This document shows, in pieces, positions 33,306-43,984 of a stretch of 64,000 nucleotides of DNA. Made by a program: the position numbers and the translations under genes. Source of the stretch: Fallopia convolvulus (taxonomy: Eukaryota > Streptophyta > Magnoliopsida > Caryophyllales > Polygonaceae); NCBI GenBank assembly GCA_964016875.1, contig OZ024724.1, forward strand, positions 19,262,501 through 19,326,500. The letters are read 5' to 3'. Position 1 is the stretch's first letter. The number at the start of each line of letters is the position of its first letter. The notes below the pieces were generated by a model, which saw nothing but the letters and a program-made list of their open reading frames with translations, made no database searches and was not told the DNA's origin.

Positions 33306-34368
33306 TCATTCAACAAGATTTACACTTCTAGGAAGCCATAGTCCAAGTAGAGTGGAGGGTTGACTTAAAGTAAGAGTCCAGGTATTATGTTTTAGAAACT
33401 GTGATACGTACACTTTGAAGTTCACATACTCACTTCATAAGACCAACTACAAAATTTTTTTTTTTTTAAAAAAAACAGGTACACTTGAAATAGTGTTTAC
33501 ACAAATAAACCACCTGCATCTGTCACACTTAGCAAAAAGGCATGCCACGCATCACAAACATCAGCTCTTATAATGGTGGCCTATTGTTTTGCAGATTGCG
33601 TTTGTCAATTATGTTAACAAGGGCGTGCTTTTCTTTTCCTTTTTTTACTTCCTAACCAGTTGAAACCATAAATTATGTTAACAAAGCCAGTAAAGATGAA
33701 TGGAAAGAGCCAAAGCTATGTCCTATCACAAAGGAAGTGAAAAAAAAAAATAGGCAAGAGTTATTAGCACTGCTATAGCAATATGACAAAATCATGAACG
33801 TGTGATGCAACTAAAACCCCCAGCTCCAGGTATTCCAAAAAAACACCAAATACAGTTTCTACTCAATTATCAATTGCCAAACAGGTTGTAAGAATATACT
33901 ACACAAGCAACACCAAGATGAATTATTCGAACACCAACGTCAGACGAAATGACAAATTGGGGAAACTTAACACAAAGACGCAACATTTTGCTCATTTAAT
34001 TACTGATTTTCAAGTTAGTGAAGAAACTTACAAGTTGGAAATGGAAAAGGAGAGACCAGTGAGAGGATGGGGAGCTTAAGGAGGAGCCGGCTGAGGAGGA
34101 GGAAGCAACTGAAGCCTCTCGAGTCTTGACGAACACGCCGAAGTCCTTCTTCACCGCGTTCTTCAGACTTGAGTTTTCTGGTCATAAGAAGAATACGCCA
34201 TGTAAGAGTTTGGAAGGCGAGAGAGAAGATAGTTGACGTGGAGGAAGAAACTACGAGAGAGGGATCAGATTGGAGGGATGAGGAATTCCGCTTTATGAAG
34301 CTTTAACCGAAGTGTTCATTCGGTCCATGGACCCTAAACTTCAAAACATTCGACTCGTGGACTACAAT

Positions 34369-34557
34369 CGGTTAACCATGATTTTACTTAGTTAAAATCA
34401 TAAATTATAACTGAACTGTAAATCCCGGTTTGATTAACCATCTTTTTGGTTCGGTTTTCTTTAGATAATGTTACTTTACATAATTAAAACTAAAATAGAA
34501 AAATTGAATAAAAAAAGTCATCAAGCAAAGCTTTTATTTTAAATATGTACTTATATA
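34369..34557 (-). mobile_element. hAT MITE, second copy, left piece
   Basis: It matches the last ~190 bp of the intact MITE at 25198-25906 in inverted orientation. It ends at the TSD of the large MULE; the match resumes at 60792. The outermost TIR is missing or degraded on this side. Confidence 0.75.
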
Positions 34558-34566
34558 ATATTATTT
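34558..34566. repeat. TSD of the large MULE, left (ATATTATTT)
   Basis: ATATTATTT here and CTATTATTT at 60783-60791 match at 8 of 9 positions. The intact MITE has AACAATATG at the corresponding place, consistent with a target duplication. Confidence 0.7.
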
Positions 34567-34675
34567 CGGGAAATCTTTATACACACGAAAAAAAGCCTCG
34601 GCGCACACGGGATTATACGCTTCACGCTTCATGAAGCGTATGACCTAAAGGGTGCCCTCCCGCGGGGTCATACCC
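34567..34675 (+). repeat. Left TIR of the large MULE
   Basis: About 110 bp similar to the reverse complement of 60672-60782. It contains palindromes of the CGCTTCATGAAGCG type at about 34620-34640. Confidence 0.75.
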
Positions 34676-35410
34676 GGTCATACGCTTCACGAAGCGTAAA
34701 GCTTCATAAAGCGTAATGGACGATTTAAATTGAACGCTTTTAAAAGCGGATGTCTTCTCCTTCCTCTCTACCTTCTCCGTCTCAAGTGTGAAACCAGAGG
34801 CGAAATTGTATTCGTTTAGGAACACAGTTGCTTCATAATCAATCGGAAATGGTGCGTGTACGTGGGGGTATTACTGGTGGTGGGAGAGGTCGTGATTTGA
34901 CAGATGAAGACGCCGGCGTCGATGTGCAGCGTGCTGGTGTGGAGGCTGATGGTGAGAGAGACGGCCATTCACCAGGTAAATAACAATGTCAGATAAGGTT
35001 TAGTATTGAATTTGAGCGAATTGGGGGAATTCTATTTCAATCTAGGTTATAGTTGGTGATTTGGGATATGAAGTTTGAATTAGGGTTGATGGAAAATCGG
35101 GTGATTTTGCTAAATTAGTGTTATTTGGTTGACAAATCTTGAAAGAATCTGGCTATGAACCATCGTTTTCATGTTCAAATTAATCCAACCCACTTCACAG
35201 CTCCACTGTATTCTGAAATTGTTCACTTGTTGGCCCAATTGAACTCCTCGGATCTGTTTCTGGTAACTCCTCTCTTCGCTCTCCCATTATATGATCTCTC
35301 AAATGTTCTCGGTTGCTGATTGAAAGTGGGTTTTAGGGTTTAAGCTTTTGAGGTACTTGATTGGCAATGATAATCTAGGGATTGAGATTTGGGGTTAGTT
35401 GTGCTTTCAT

Positions 35411-35957
35411 ATTTCATTGAATTCTATAGTTCTCTTGCTTAGTTGCTTGCTTCTTTGATATGCTGCTGCTGATTGTTAGCAAACAAAAAAAAAGAGACAT
35501 TGACAAATTACAACTAAAAATTGGGCTTTGAATCTGGACTTGTTTCTCGCCATAATCACATTCATGTACATGATACACATATCATCGACCATTTAATGCT
35601 AGGTGACATGTTAGTATGTTAAGGAGTTTTGAAGCTGGTACTCTATTTTTTGTGTTATGTTGCTTGAGCATAATGCTAGGAGGCATGTTAAAGGGAGATA
35701 GATTTTTATGTTAACATGTTCTGCTTCCTGAACTTTACGAAATACTAAAGAAAATGATGCTCAATTTTTGTCTTGAATCAATGAGAATTTTATGTTGATA
35801 TGTTCTGCTGCCTGAATTGTCGCCCTTGGTTTCTCTCTGTGATGTGATGAATCATGTTAGTTTCAAAATTTCCTATTCTTTTATAAATTTCAGTTGAAGA
35901 TAGAAAGTCAAAATGCAAATAAATTTGAACTTGTAAATTGCAGAATGGCCTTGTTGG
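35411..35957 (+). repeat. 547-bp direct duplication, copy 1
   Basis: Nearly identical to 39336-39881 (a few substitutions and small indels). Copy 1 ends at the junction with the TBL fragment. Confidence 0.92.
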
Positions 35958-36180
35958 AGTGTGTGCGTCTTTTCGGTAGTTGGACAACTGAGTGATGTTT
36001 AGAAATGAGATGGGAACTTTTGCCTTGCTAAACTCTTGTCCAATCACTTGCATTATGGTTTTACTTGCACTTGATGCCCAGTATGCTGGATCTTCAATCA
36101 TGGTGGTTTCATTGTAACAATTGCCTTTTGGACTGCCTCCCCAATCTGTACTCCTAATTATCACAACACATTTGTGAGAC
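35958..36180 (-). pseudogene. Captured TBL (trichome-birefringence-like) gene fragment
   Basis: Minus-strand translation gives DWGGSPKGNCYNETTMIEDP, then AYWASSASKTIMQVIGQEF and VPISFLNITQLSNYRKDAHT. This is the C-terminal PMR5N/PC-esterase region of the TBL family, which O-acetylates cell-wall polysaccharides; the final block precedes the conserved DxxH in intact proteins. The frame is open across ~70 codons but start and end are missing. It stops abruptly at the border of the 547-bp duplication. It is probably a fragment captured by the MULE. Confidence 0.8.
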
Positions 36181-36431
36181 TGTTTATCTATGTTACATGA
36201 ACATGGAAACAAGAAACGTACATACGTTTCCATAATCGTACATGGACTTAATTGTACATAGTTGTGTATATAGGATGATCAAATTTGGTGATTTTTTTTA
36301 AGATTAGTTTTATGCAATTAGTATTAAGTGGGATTCAATTGGATACCTTGTATGAGTGGGTGACATGCTAGTGAAGAAGACCCTTGTCTTGTTAAGATCC
36401 ATATTCTTTTGCACCCATTTTAGCATGGTCT

Positions 36432-39076
36432 TGTAATAGTTACGGTTTTTAAGGATATTTTCGAATTTTTCTCGGATATCTTTTTAACCTTTTTGTCCGT
36501 TTTAACGCTTAATCCAATATTTTTGTTGGAGATTAAATCCTAGAATATTCTTGGTGATATCCTAAAATCACAAAGAAATGATTTTATGGATCGGTGTGAA
36601 TTTTAGGATTTTTCAGTGGAAAAAGAATAATTATTGGATAAGCCGTCTTTTTAAATATGTACTGGAAGGAATGTAAAATACGAAACGGAAGCCTTAAAAA
36701 TTGAAGGTAGCAAGATAAAATTATGGAAAATTGGTTTTATTGGTCTACATAATTTACGGGACGTTTTTCGTTTAGTGAGTTTTTCCACCCGAGGTACATA
36801 ATTTTACCGCTTTAACGCGAGTCCTGTTCCGGGACGGAAAAGTGCTTTTGACGCCTCTTTCTTAAAGGCTAAGGAGTTGGGAGATAGAATTTTACGTAGC
36901 CATTTTCCTTGACTTTTCCAAGTTCATCTTCTCCCTTCCAAATCAAAGGCCGAGAGAGAGAGTTCGGACGGAACGACAAGCGGGCGTGAATTCGGTCTTC
37001 ACCGCCGACGATCCTCCTAGCCACCACCTTGCCAGCCACCACCCTCAACTCCTCCCTCATCTCCACCTCTTCTTTGTGTGAAGTCGGGGCTGTTGAAAGC
37101 CAGCACCAGGGAGTGAAATCGGGACGGAACGGACTCGGGAGAAGGAGCTCCACATCACCTTCGGCTTCCTCCTCTGCCACGCTGCCCCGCCGCAGGCGAA
37201 CAGCAGCTCGCCTACCACCACCCACCGCCAGGGGTTGCCACCGGACGTCACACCTCCACTCTCGGGCCCTTGGGTCGAGCCGCCATCGAGCCGAACAAGC
37301 TCGAAGTTCGAGTGAAGGTATTAATGCTCGATATTAATTAGCGGGGTGGTTACGGAGCCACCGAAAGGACCTTTCGGTTCCGCTTTGCTAATTAAATTTA
37401 TGGTTTTTATAATCTTGACGTTGATACGGTTCCACAGGTTCAAACCGCTTGAGAAACGGACATCTGGATCGTTACTTATAGCGAAGACAAGTTTAGACAT
37501 CGATTGTCAGGTAAAGGACTTCGGATAATTACTCGAGATTCGTTGTTAATCCGTTTGACCTGCGATTTGGTAATCTTGTAGAACTGTTACTAATGAACAA
37601 TTTTTATTTAGAAAATTGTTTCAAAAGTGAAGCGGATAATTAGTTCAAATTCCGCCAAGATGTCTCCTTGAAGCATAATAACTAAGGATTTATATATATC
37701 GATATTCGGAAATCAAATCGTTTATCGATTAGGAAGTTGTAGAATTGGATTATAAAACTAATAATTGTATCCATGAGCTCGTTGTTGAAGAATCTGTTGT
37801 TATAATTGGCAGAAGGCAGATAAAGATTTCTGTTGGAATCGTTGAGAGCGTAGAGCACACCTTATAAGGCAAGTCGGCGGTTCTCTCTTGCATTATTGCT
37901 ATTAAATGAGGAATTGAATCCCATTTAATATTTGTGTTGGGAACAACTTGTTTGCTTAATAAAATATGATAGGTTGTTAGAATTGTTAGAATTAATGACC
38001 ATGTTATTTATTCAGTTTTGGGCTAGAACTGAATTTAGGTTCGTTGTTTGTGAGTTTCTGTGTTAGTTGTCTCATGCTGAGACATTTTTGTGAAGTAGAG
38101 TAGTTCAAGGATAGATGATCATGGATGAAATAGACCCTCTGATCTCGGTTGTTGGCCTTATCTCGATTTTAGCCGAGCACATACATTTAAAGAACCATGA
38201 ATGAAATGGATCTCTGATCTCGGTTGTTGGCCGAATCTCGATTTTTGGCCGAGCATAAATAAATGATCATGGATGAAATAGACCCTTTGATCTCGGTTGT
38301 TGGCCGATCTATGTAAAAACTACTAAATGATGCGAATGCACAGTTTGAAAGTAATGAAAGATAAGTGCGTTAGGCACATTAATGCACCTGTATGGTTAGT
38401 CTATTCGATAACCATTTTCACTCCCGGTTATGAATGATTCTTAATCAAACTTTGATTAAGTCAATCTGATTAGTCGATGGAGGCTTTTAAGGAAAATATT
38501 GTGTGATTAATATAAGTTCCCAACAATTGTTCATGTTTCTTAATGGAACCGCAAGTTGTGGTGTCCTATCTTTTGATTATGCATTGTCTCATTTCTTATC
38601 CTCTATGGGACTGCTAACTGTTGGATCATCGACCAGTTGTCATTCGGATTTCGATGCCGATATGTTTAGTCACTACCATAGGAACCAGTCATTTTCTCCA
38701 CTTGCTTAGTCTTTCATTAGACTAACCCGACCACCTTATTCAATTGTATGGCCGGCTGGTGCCCACCGTCTGTATACGACGCATCAGCTGCTAAAGAAGT
38801 TAATCCGCGAAGAGAAGGCTAACCAAGGAGTTTAGAAAGTAAAAAGGTTTTGAAAGTGGTCGTTTGAAGAAGAACAAGTCTATTGCAAATATTCTACTTT
38901 TGTCCAAGTTGTGGTTATGCTTTTGTGTATGTAAAGGAAGTCATATTATGGATTGTAATAAAGTGTTGTAATACTTGTTGTGATTATAAGTTTTAAAGCC
39001 TTGGGTAAGCTTGAATTAGGACTAATTAGGGTTACTGGCAGTAACACCTCAAGTACATTTAGGAGGGGGTGTTACA
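36432..39076. mobile_element. Long solo LTR-like element (2.6 kb)
   Basis: The ends are TGTAATAGTTACGG and GGGGGTGTTACA, with flanks GGTCT (36427-36431) and AGTCT (39077-39081), 4 of 5 matching. There is no coding sequence. Its last ~450 bp match, inverted, the repeat that begins TGTAACACCCCC at 61195. Length, TG...CA ends and TGTAACACC-type termini suggest an LTR of a long-LTR gypsy element such as Tekay/Del; that assignment is inference. Confidence 0.6.
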
Positions 39077-39137
39077 AGTCTTCATTGCCATTCTATAAGC
39101 ATCCTCTGATTTCAAATCCTCTGTCTCTTGTTCTTTG

Positions 39138-39300
39138 TCACTAAAGGAGCCTTTTCTGATTGAGGGATCAGAAAAGGCTCGTTTAGTGAAGGTAAATTCA
39201 CGTCCAAACTAAAAGGTAAATCAGAATAGCCATTTCCAAATTTCTTTGACATTAGCACATTTTAATGTTCTTTTAAGTTTGGACGTGAATTTACGTTCAC
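39138..39300. repeat. Double foldback (two nested-adjacent hairpins)
   Basis: 39138-39160 pairs with 39167-39189 (22 of 23 bases, 6-base loop TGAGGG). 39186-39210 pairs with 39276-39300 (24 of 25). Both are strong hairpins. Confidence 0.8.
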
Positions 39301-39335
39301 TATACCTTATACACTATACTAGTAACCATTTCCAA

Positions 39336-39881
39336 ATTTCATTGAATTCTCTAGTTCTCTTGCTTAGTTGCTTGCTTCTTTGATATGTTGTTGCTGATTG
39401 TTAGCAAACAAAAAAAAGAGACATTGACAAATTACAACTAAAAAATTGGGCTTTGAATCTGGACTTGTTTCTCGCCATAATCACATTCATGTACATGATA
39501 CACATATCATCGACCATTTAATGCTAGGTGACATGTTAGTATGTTAAGGAGTTTTGAAGCTGGTACTCTATTTTTTGTGTTCTGCTGCTTGAGCATAATG
39601 CTAGGAGGCATGTTAAAGGGAGATAGATTTTTATGTAACATGTTCTGCTTCCTGAACTTTACAAAATACTAAAGCAAATGATGCTCAATTTTTGTCTTGA
39701 ATCAATGAGAATTTTATGCTGATATGTTCTGTTGCCTGAATTGTCGCCCTTGGTTTCTCTCTGTGATGTGATGAATCATGTTAGTTTCAAAATTTCCTAT
39801 TCTTTTATAAATTTTAGTTGAAGATATATAGTCAAAATGCAAATGAATTTGAACTTGTAAATTGCAGAATGGCCTTGTTGG
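39336..39881 (+). repeat. 547-bp direct duplication, copy 2
   Basis: Partner of 35411-35957, on the other side of the solo LTR and in the same orientation. Confidence 0.92.
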
Positions 39882-41529
39882 CCTAATTAGACAGACCTCT
39901 ATATATTGCTCTCTTCAATTTGTGCTTCTTTTCAATTTAATCTCTGCTGATATGCTCACTTGATCCCCACTATAAGCAAGAGTCCCAAATCTGCATTGCC
40001 ATGTTTACAGGAGGATTGTCTAGAGTATTTAACTAGCAACTAGGTAGTCAAAACAAAATATATAGCAAAATAAAAATAAGTAAAAACAATATGAGTAGAA
40101 CAAAATGTCAAATAAGAAGAAGGTTGAGGTGTTTGATTGAAGACTGATTAGGATGTTAAAGGAAAATAAGTTACCAAAGTGGAATGAAGGTGAGAAAACT
40201 ATAAAAAAACACTAATGAATATACATATATAGCTTTTTGGCACACATAAAAAATTGAACAGAGGTGAATTAATTTATTTTTCATAATCCATTCAAATTCA
40301 TGTTCTTATTGACTATATGTTTCTTGTAATTTTTATATTAAGAATATGATTTAATTTGCTTTTATTGAACAGAGGTGGACGTAGTTATGGTGGACCAGGC
40401 GAGGGATGCAGATGCTGGTATGGTTGTTGAGGGTAGTGATAGAGCTGGCGATGATGTTTCGAGGATTGTTGGCGGGGGTTCTCCGGCTCATGCTGAGACG
40501 GGAAAGGACGATACTAGGGATGGTTGGGACGAGACAACCATGATGGTGCGTATTTCGTAATTTGTATAAATAATATGAAATTTGAATTGTGTACAATTGC
40601 ATATATTAGTAAGTTAGTTACATTCCCTTATTTATGGATGTTAAGCTAATATGTATTTAAAAAAAATTAAATTAAATGGTAAATACAAATGAAAGAAGTA
40701 ATAAGTATAAAAATAGTTAATACAAAAGCAAGAAAATGTAATTGCAAAATGAAGTACAAAAAGTGATTTCAAAATATAACAATTGAAGGTAAGGCACAAA
40801 GTAAGAATTTTATGAAGGAGTAATTAAAACAAAAATGAAAATCCTAAACAGGCGTTTCAGGAGTTGAGTCGGGAGTTGCGTACTCCCGACGCGACTACAC
40901 CTGCTGTGCCGAAGAAGAAGAGGACTAGGAATGCGAAGGCACGAGGTATATTACAGTTTGATCGTGCAGAGGCCCCTCCGCCGAAAAAGAGGGCTAGGAG
41001 ATTAGGGGTTGATACGTTGATATCTGAGCTACAATGGGACGAGGCAGCGCATGATGATGTGGATATTCAGACAGAGCAGGACGTTGGTCCGTCTGCTCCG
41101 GTTGAGACTGCTGAGGAGATTTCGACGGACGTCGTTGTGACTGATCAGGCAGAGGACGTCGATCCGTCTTCCCCTACCCCTACCCAGCAGCCCACCCCTC
41201 GACTAGAGTCTGAGCACATTGATGCATTTAGTTTAGAGACTCCGATTGGGACCAGAGAGGATCTTTCGAGGGACATCGATATGACTCCAGCACTTGCCTC
41301 GGTTCCTAAGAGATTGGAACCGGTTCCTAAGAGATTGCACTTTAAATAATTTTTGGGAGCTATAATAAATGATTTTATGTATATTTTATTATGTGAACCC
41401 TTATTAATCATATTAAAACTTTAATATAACCGAACCAGCCTCAAAATAAACTGTAAAATAAAAAATTGTTCCGGTTCTTGAAATTTCATGTTGGACTAGT
41501 TATTACCATAATTTATTTTAAGGTTCCGA

Positions 41530-41757
41530 TTTATGGTTAGGTTTAGGGTTTAGGGTAGGTTAGGTTAGGTTTAAGTTAGGGTTAGGGTAGGGTTAGGTTT
41601 ATGTTAGTTTTTATAATTTAGGAGCCTTCCAAACAATAACCCGACATCATGTCAAGTACTTTGTTATGTTTCTTGACAAGGATGTAGGGTTTTGTGATAT
41701 GGTTAATATAAATGTTAGGGTTTAGGGTTTAGGGTTTGGGGTTTAGGGTTTAGGATT
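41530..41757 (+). repeat. Interstitial telomere-like repeats (TTTAGGG), left
   Basis: Degenerate GGTTTAGGGTTTAGGG runs at 41530-41610 and 41715-41757. More occur at 42186-42230, 42290-42345 and 42405-42480; at 42575-42640 they are in the opposite strand (CCCTAAA). Confidence 0.85.
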
Positions 41758-42021
41758 GGTACCCGGACCACGCCATCATTTCGGCCTTCATAGAGCGTTG
41801 GTACCCGAAGACCAACATCTTTCCTTTTCCATGGGACGAGATTTCGATCACGTTGCATGACGTGGAGCGCATTTTAGGGATTCCGATCGACGGGGAACGT
41901 GTCGTCAAGCAAATTGAGGACACGAAGTTTCAGGCGCGGGTCATGGATATGTTCTCGATTGATGCGCTGACCTTTCGCAGATATTCATCCGGTGGCATTC
42001 CGAGTGACTACTCAGATGGTG
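41757..42021 (+). pseudogene. Plant mobile domain (PMD) fragment
   Basis: Translation gives YPDHAIISAFIERWYPKTN, then FPFPWDEISITLHDVERILG and IPIDGERV, the start of the PMD (Pfam PF10536), found in MAIN/MAIL proteins and in MULE and gypsy elements. It ends at a plausible donor (CAGATG|GTGAGT). A possible further exon piece starts at 42126 after TATTTCAG and runs into telomere-like repeats at about 42186. Both sides of the fragment are cut by TTTAGGG repeats, so this copy cannot encode a full protein. Confidence 0.8.
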
Positions 42022-42185
42022 AGTGCTTTCTCATCTTGCACCCTACTATTAATGTCGCTTAATATTCTTGCTGAGTATTTGCTTTATAAGAGCATCATCT
42101 CTTATTAAATGTTGTATATTTCAGAAATCAACCGATGGCAAGATGGTGCAATAGTAGCAAATAATCCAACTATTTTTGCCATAAG

Positions 42186-42640
42186 GGATAGGTTTAGGGT
42201 TAGGATAGGTTTAGGGTTTAGTGTAGGTTATGTTATCCTTACAAGTACTATATTAGGGCGAGGGAGAGTGTTTAGGGTTTGGGAGAGTGTAATTGAAAAG
42301 GTTTAGGGATTAGGGTTTAGGGTTTAGGATTTAGGGTTAATTGTACAGTTTAAAATCTTGTAAAACCTAACCCAACATCCTTTAAAGTACTATATTATGG
42401 CGAGGGAGAGTGTTTAGGGTTTGGGATAGTGTAATTGTTTGGGTTTAGTCTTTAGGGTTTAGGGATTAGGGTTTAGATGATTAGAATGAACATAGTGTAG
42501 GTAATTGATTATGAAGATTATGTTAGTATTATAGGTAATTGATTATGAAGATTAAACCAAATAACATATTTGCATCTAAACCCTAAACCCTAAACCCTAA
42601 ACCATAAAAGCCTAACCGTAAACCCTAAACCTTTTAATAA
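42186..42640. repeat. Interstitial telomere-like repeats, right
   Basis: TTTAGGG-type runs to about 42480 and then, after 90 bp of unrelated sequence, (CCCTAAA)n at 42575-42640 in inverted orientation. Confidence 0.8.
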
Positions 42641-43077
42641 ATCGTAACCGTACCATAAATTATGCGACTAACAATCACAAAATGAAAATTCAAGAACCGG
42701 AACAATTTTTATTTTTGCATTTTATTTTGAGGCCAGTTCGATTATAATAAAGTTTTAATATGATTAATAAGGGTTCATATAATATAATATGCATAAACTA
42801 ATATCTTATAGATCCCAAAAATTATTTAAAGTACAATCTCTTAGGAACCGGTTTTAATTTTGTTATTCGAACCCTAAAAATAGGTGTACCGGTCGGTTTA
42901 ATTTAATTCCATACCAAACCCACTCGAACCTGCGTTAGTTTAAAATTTAATTCTATCCTATATATATCGATAGCCAATGCGGCACACTTGGTCCAGGTAC
43001 ACGCGTTTGAGGAATATGTCTACGATTTGAAACGGGGGACGAGCGAAAGCCACCCCTTTTTTTTTCTCATGAGCCTT

Positions 43078-43178
43078 ACGCATCATGAAGCGCACGCTTC
43101 ATGATGCGTAAGGCAAGGCTATAAAAAAACACCAGCCATAAGTCGTACGCATCATGAAGCGCACGCTTCATGATGCGT
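43078..43178. repeat. Paired 32-bp palindromes, left end
   Basis: ACGCATCATGAAGCG/CA/CGCTTCATGATGCGT at 43078-43109 and again at 43147-43178: 15-bp arms, perfect pairing. A shorter CTTACGCTTCATGAAGCGTAAG palindrome lies at about 43206-43227. Confidence 0.95.
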
Positions 43179-43480
43179 AAGGCATTTTACATGACTTGCT
43201 TTAAGCCTTACGCTTCATGAAGCGTAAGTTCTCTGTTCCAGTATCCAGAAAATCGTCCGCGTGCGGTTGTAGATAACTCTTCATCAGCCATGATCCTATA
43301 TTTACGGAAATGATCTGCGATTTCCGTAAGTTGCCTTGATTTGGCTTTGTTTTGGCGCACAATTTCCCCGCTAAAATGAAACCATGGCCAATCAATTCCA
43401 CGATTATTATAAAAACTTTTACATACCTCTCCAAAACCAGTTGCCTTCCACGCTTCTTCATATCTGCTATATCTCCATCA

Positions 43481-43804
43481 ATGGCATATCCTATTCAAGA
43501 TGATTTTCGCAAGCACTTGGCGGATGTACAAGAGATCCGTCTCTTCATTCGGGAGCTAATCAACAACAAGGAAGTAGGCTTGAAGAATGTCAGGAAACAC
43601 CTTGCCCGACTCGGTTACCTCACAACGCTGGAGAGAATTTTCAAGGAGGAGATGGAACTCCAAGAAATTGCTCTCTTCAATGCCGAAGCAAGGGCCAACG
43701 ACAACCCTGAGATTGAAGTCCCGTCATACACTGATTTACGTCTAGTGAAGCACGAGGAAGAGGATGATGGTTTCAATCGAAACAATCCAATCATCATAGA
43801 GTAG
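43481..43804 (+). CDS. 107-codon ORF, unrecognised
   Basis: It starts MAYPIQDDFRKHLADVQEI and ends NNPIIIE. It is rich in Leu, Glu and Lys, probably helical (RLFIRELINNKEVGLKNV), with an acidic C-terminus. An in-frame upstream ATG at 43352 would add 43 residues without similar character. It lies between the palindromic end and the captured PPR fragment of the nested element. I do not recognise the family. It could be a captured exon or a small MULE accessory protein. Confidence 0.4.
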   Translation: MAYPIQDDFRKHLADVQEIRLFIRELINNKEVGLKNVRKHLARLGYLTTLERIFKEEMELQEIALFNAEARANDNPEIEVPSYTDLRLVKHEEEDDGFNRNNPIIIE

Positions 43805-43984
43805 ATTATGTCTTAGGCTATATTATGTCTTAGTACTCTTTTTTAGAATATATTATGTCTTAGTACTCTGTGTTAGATTAGATAGTTTATGCACTTGTTG
43901 GGGTCTCATATGAATTGTTGCAAAAACTTTCAAATTCATCAGATGTTTGTCTATTTTGTTGTCCTCTGTTGAATGTTTGTCTTC

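Larger units (their letters stand above)
30170..34235 (-). pseudogene. TOC64: TOC64/OEP64-like pseudogene
   Basis: Minus-strand exon remnants in gene order. 34235-34033: KKDFGVFVK, then out of frame LLPPPQPAPP, a stop, and APHPLTGLSFSISN. 32755-32602: GYVTGFGNLDWARTHEAAS and EGGATCVGKTVVDEMAL. 32328-32191: SITGENQHCDTPTNPAAPARV and PGGSSSGAAVA, then a frameshift. 31661-31436: DDCFEL block. 30693-30566: TPR with GNQAFK, stop, KQW...ESNATCYSKRAAAYLELG. 30461-30425 and 30230-30170: DCTKAIVLD and LRKGTAR, stop, MLGYYKEAIE. TOC64/OEP64 is an amidase-like chloroplast outer-envelope protein whose TPR domain docks Hsp90-bound precursors. At least four stops and several frameshifts, plus missing amidase exons, make it non-functional. 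Confidence 0.88.
34849..41349 (+). pseudogene. Plus-strand gene of the large MULE, N-terminal exons (putative PMD protein)
   Basis: Exon 1 34849-34975 (MVRVRGGITGGGRGRDLTDE), exon 2 40373-40545 (EVDVVMVDQARDAD...DETTMM) and exon 3 from 40852. Junctions are GT...AG and join in phase (CCAG|GTAAAT to AACAG|AG; ATG|GTGCGT to AACAG|GCG). The product is acidic with basic KKKRTRNAK and PPPKKRARR clusters that could be nuclear signals. Exon 3 runs into the inverted repeat at about 41310 and stops at 41347. A plant mobile domain fragment follows at 41757. I infer that these are parts of one PMD gene, as PMD genes are known in MULEs. The 5.4-kb first intron holds a TBL fragment and a solo LTR. Confidence 0.55.
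41310..42870. mobile_element. Inverted-repeat element with PMD fragment and telomere-like repeats
   Basis: The ~240 bp at 41310-41560 (starting GGTTCCTAAGAGATTG) recur inverted at 42640-42865. Both arms run into TTTAGGG-type repeats facing inward. The centre holds the PMD fragment at 41757-42021. A diverged copy of the inner arm lies at 44886-45010. No TSD was identified. Confidence 0.7.

Noticed and set aside
37029..37337. Open frames on both strands in a GC-rich part of the 2.6-kb repeat
   Set aside because: No similarity to a known protein on either strand, and the sequence fits an LTR leader. It is composition-driven.
41530..42640. Chromosome end or ancestral chromosome fusion point
   Set aside because: The telomere-like repeats are short, degenerate, split by a gene fragment and contained within an inverted-repeat element inside a MULE.
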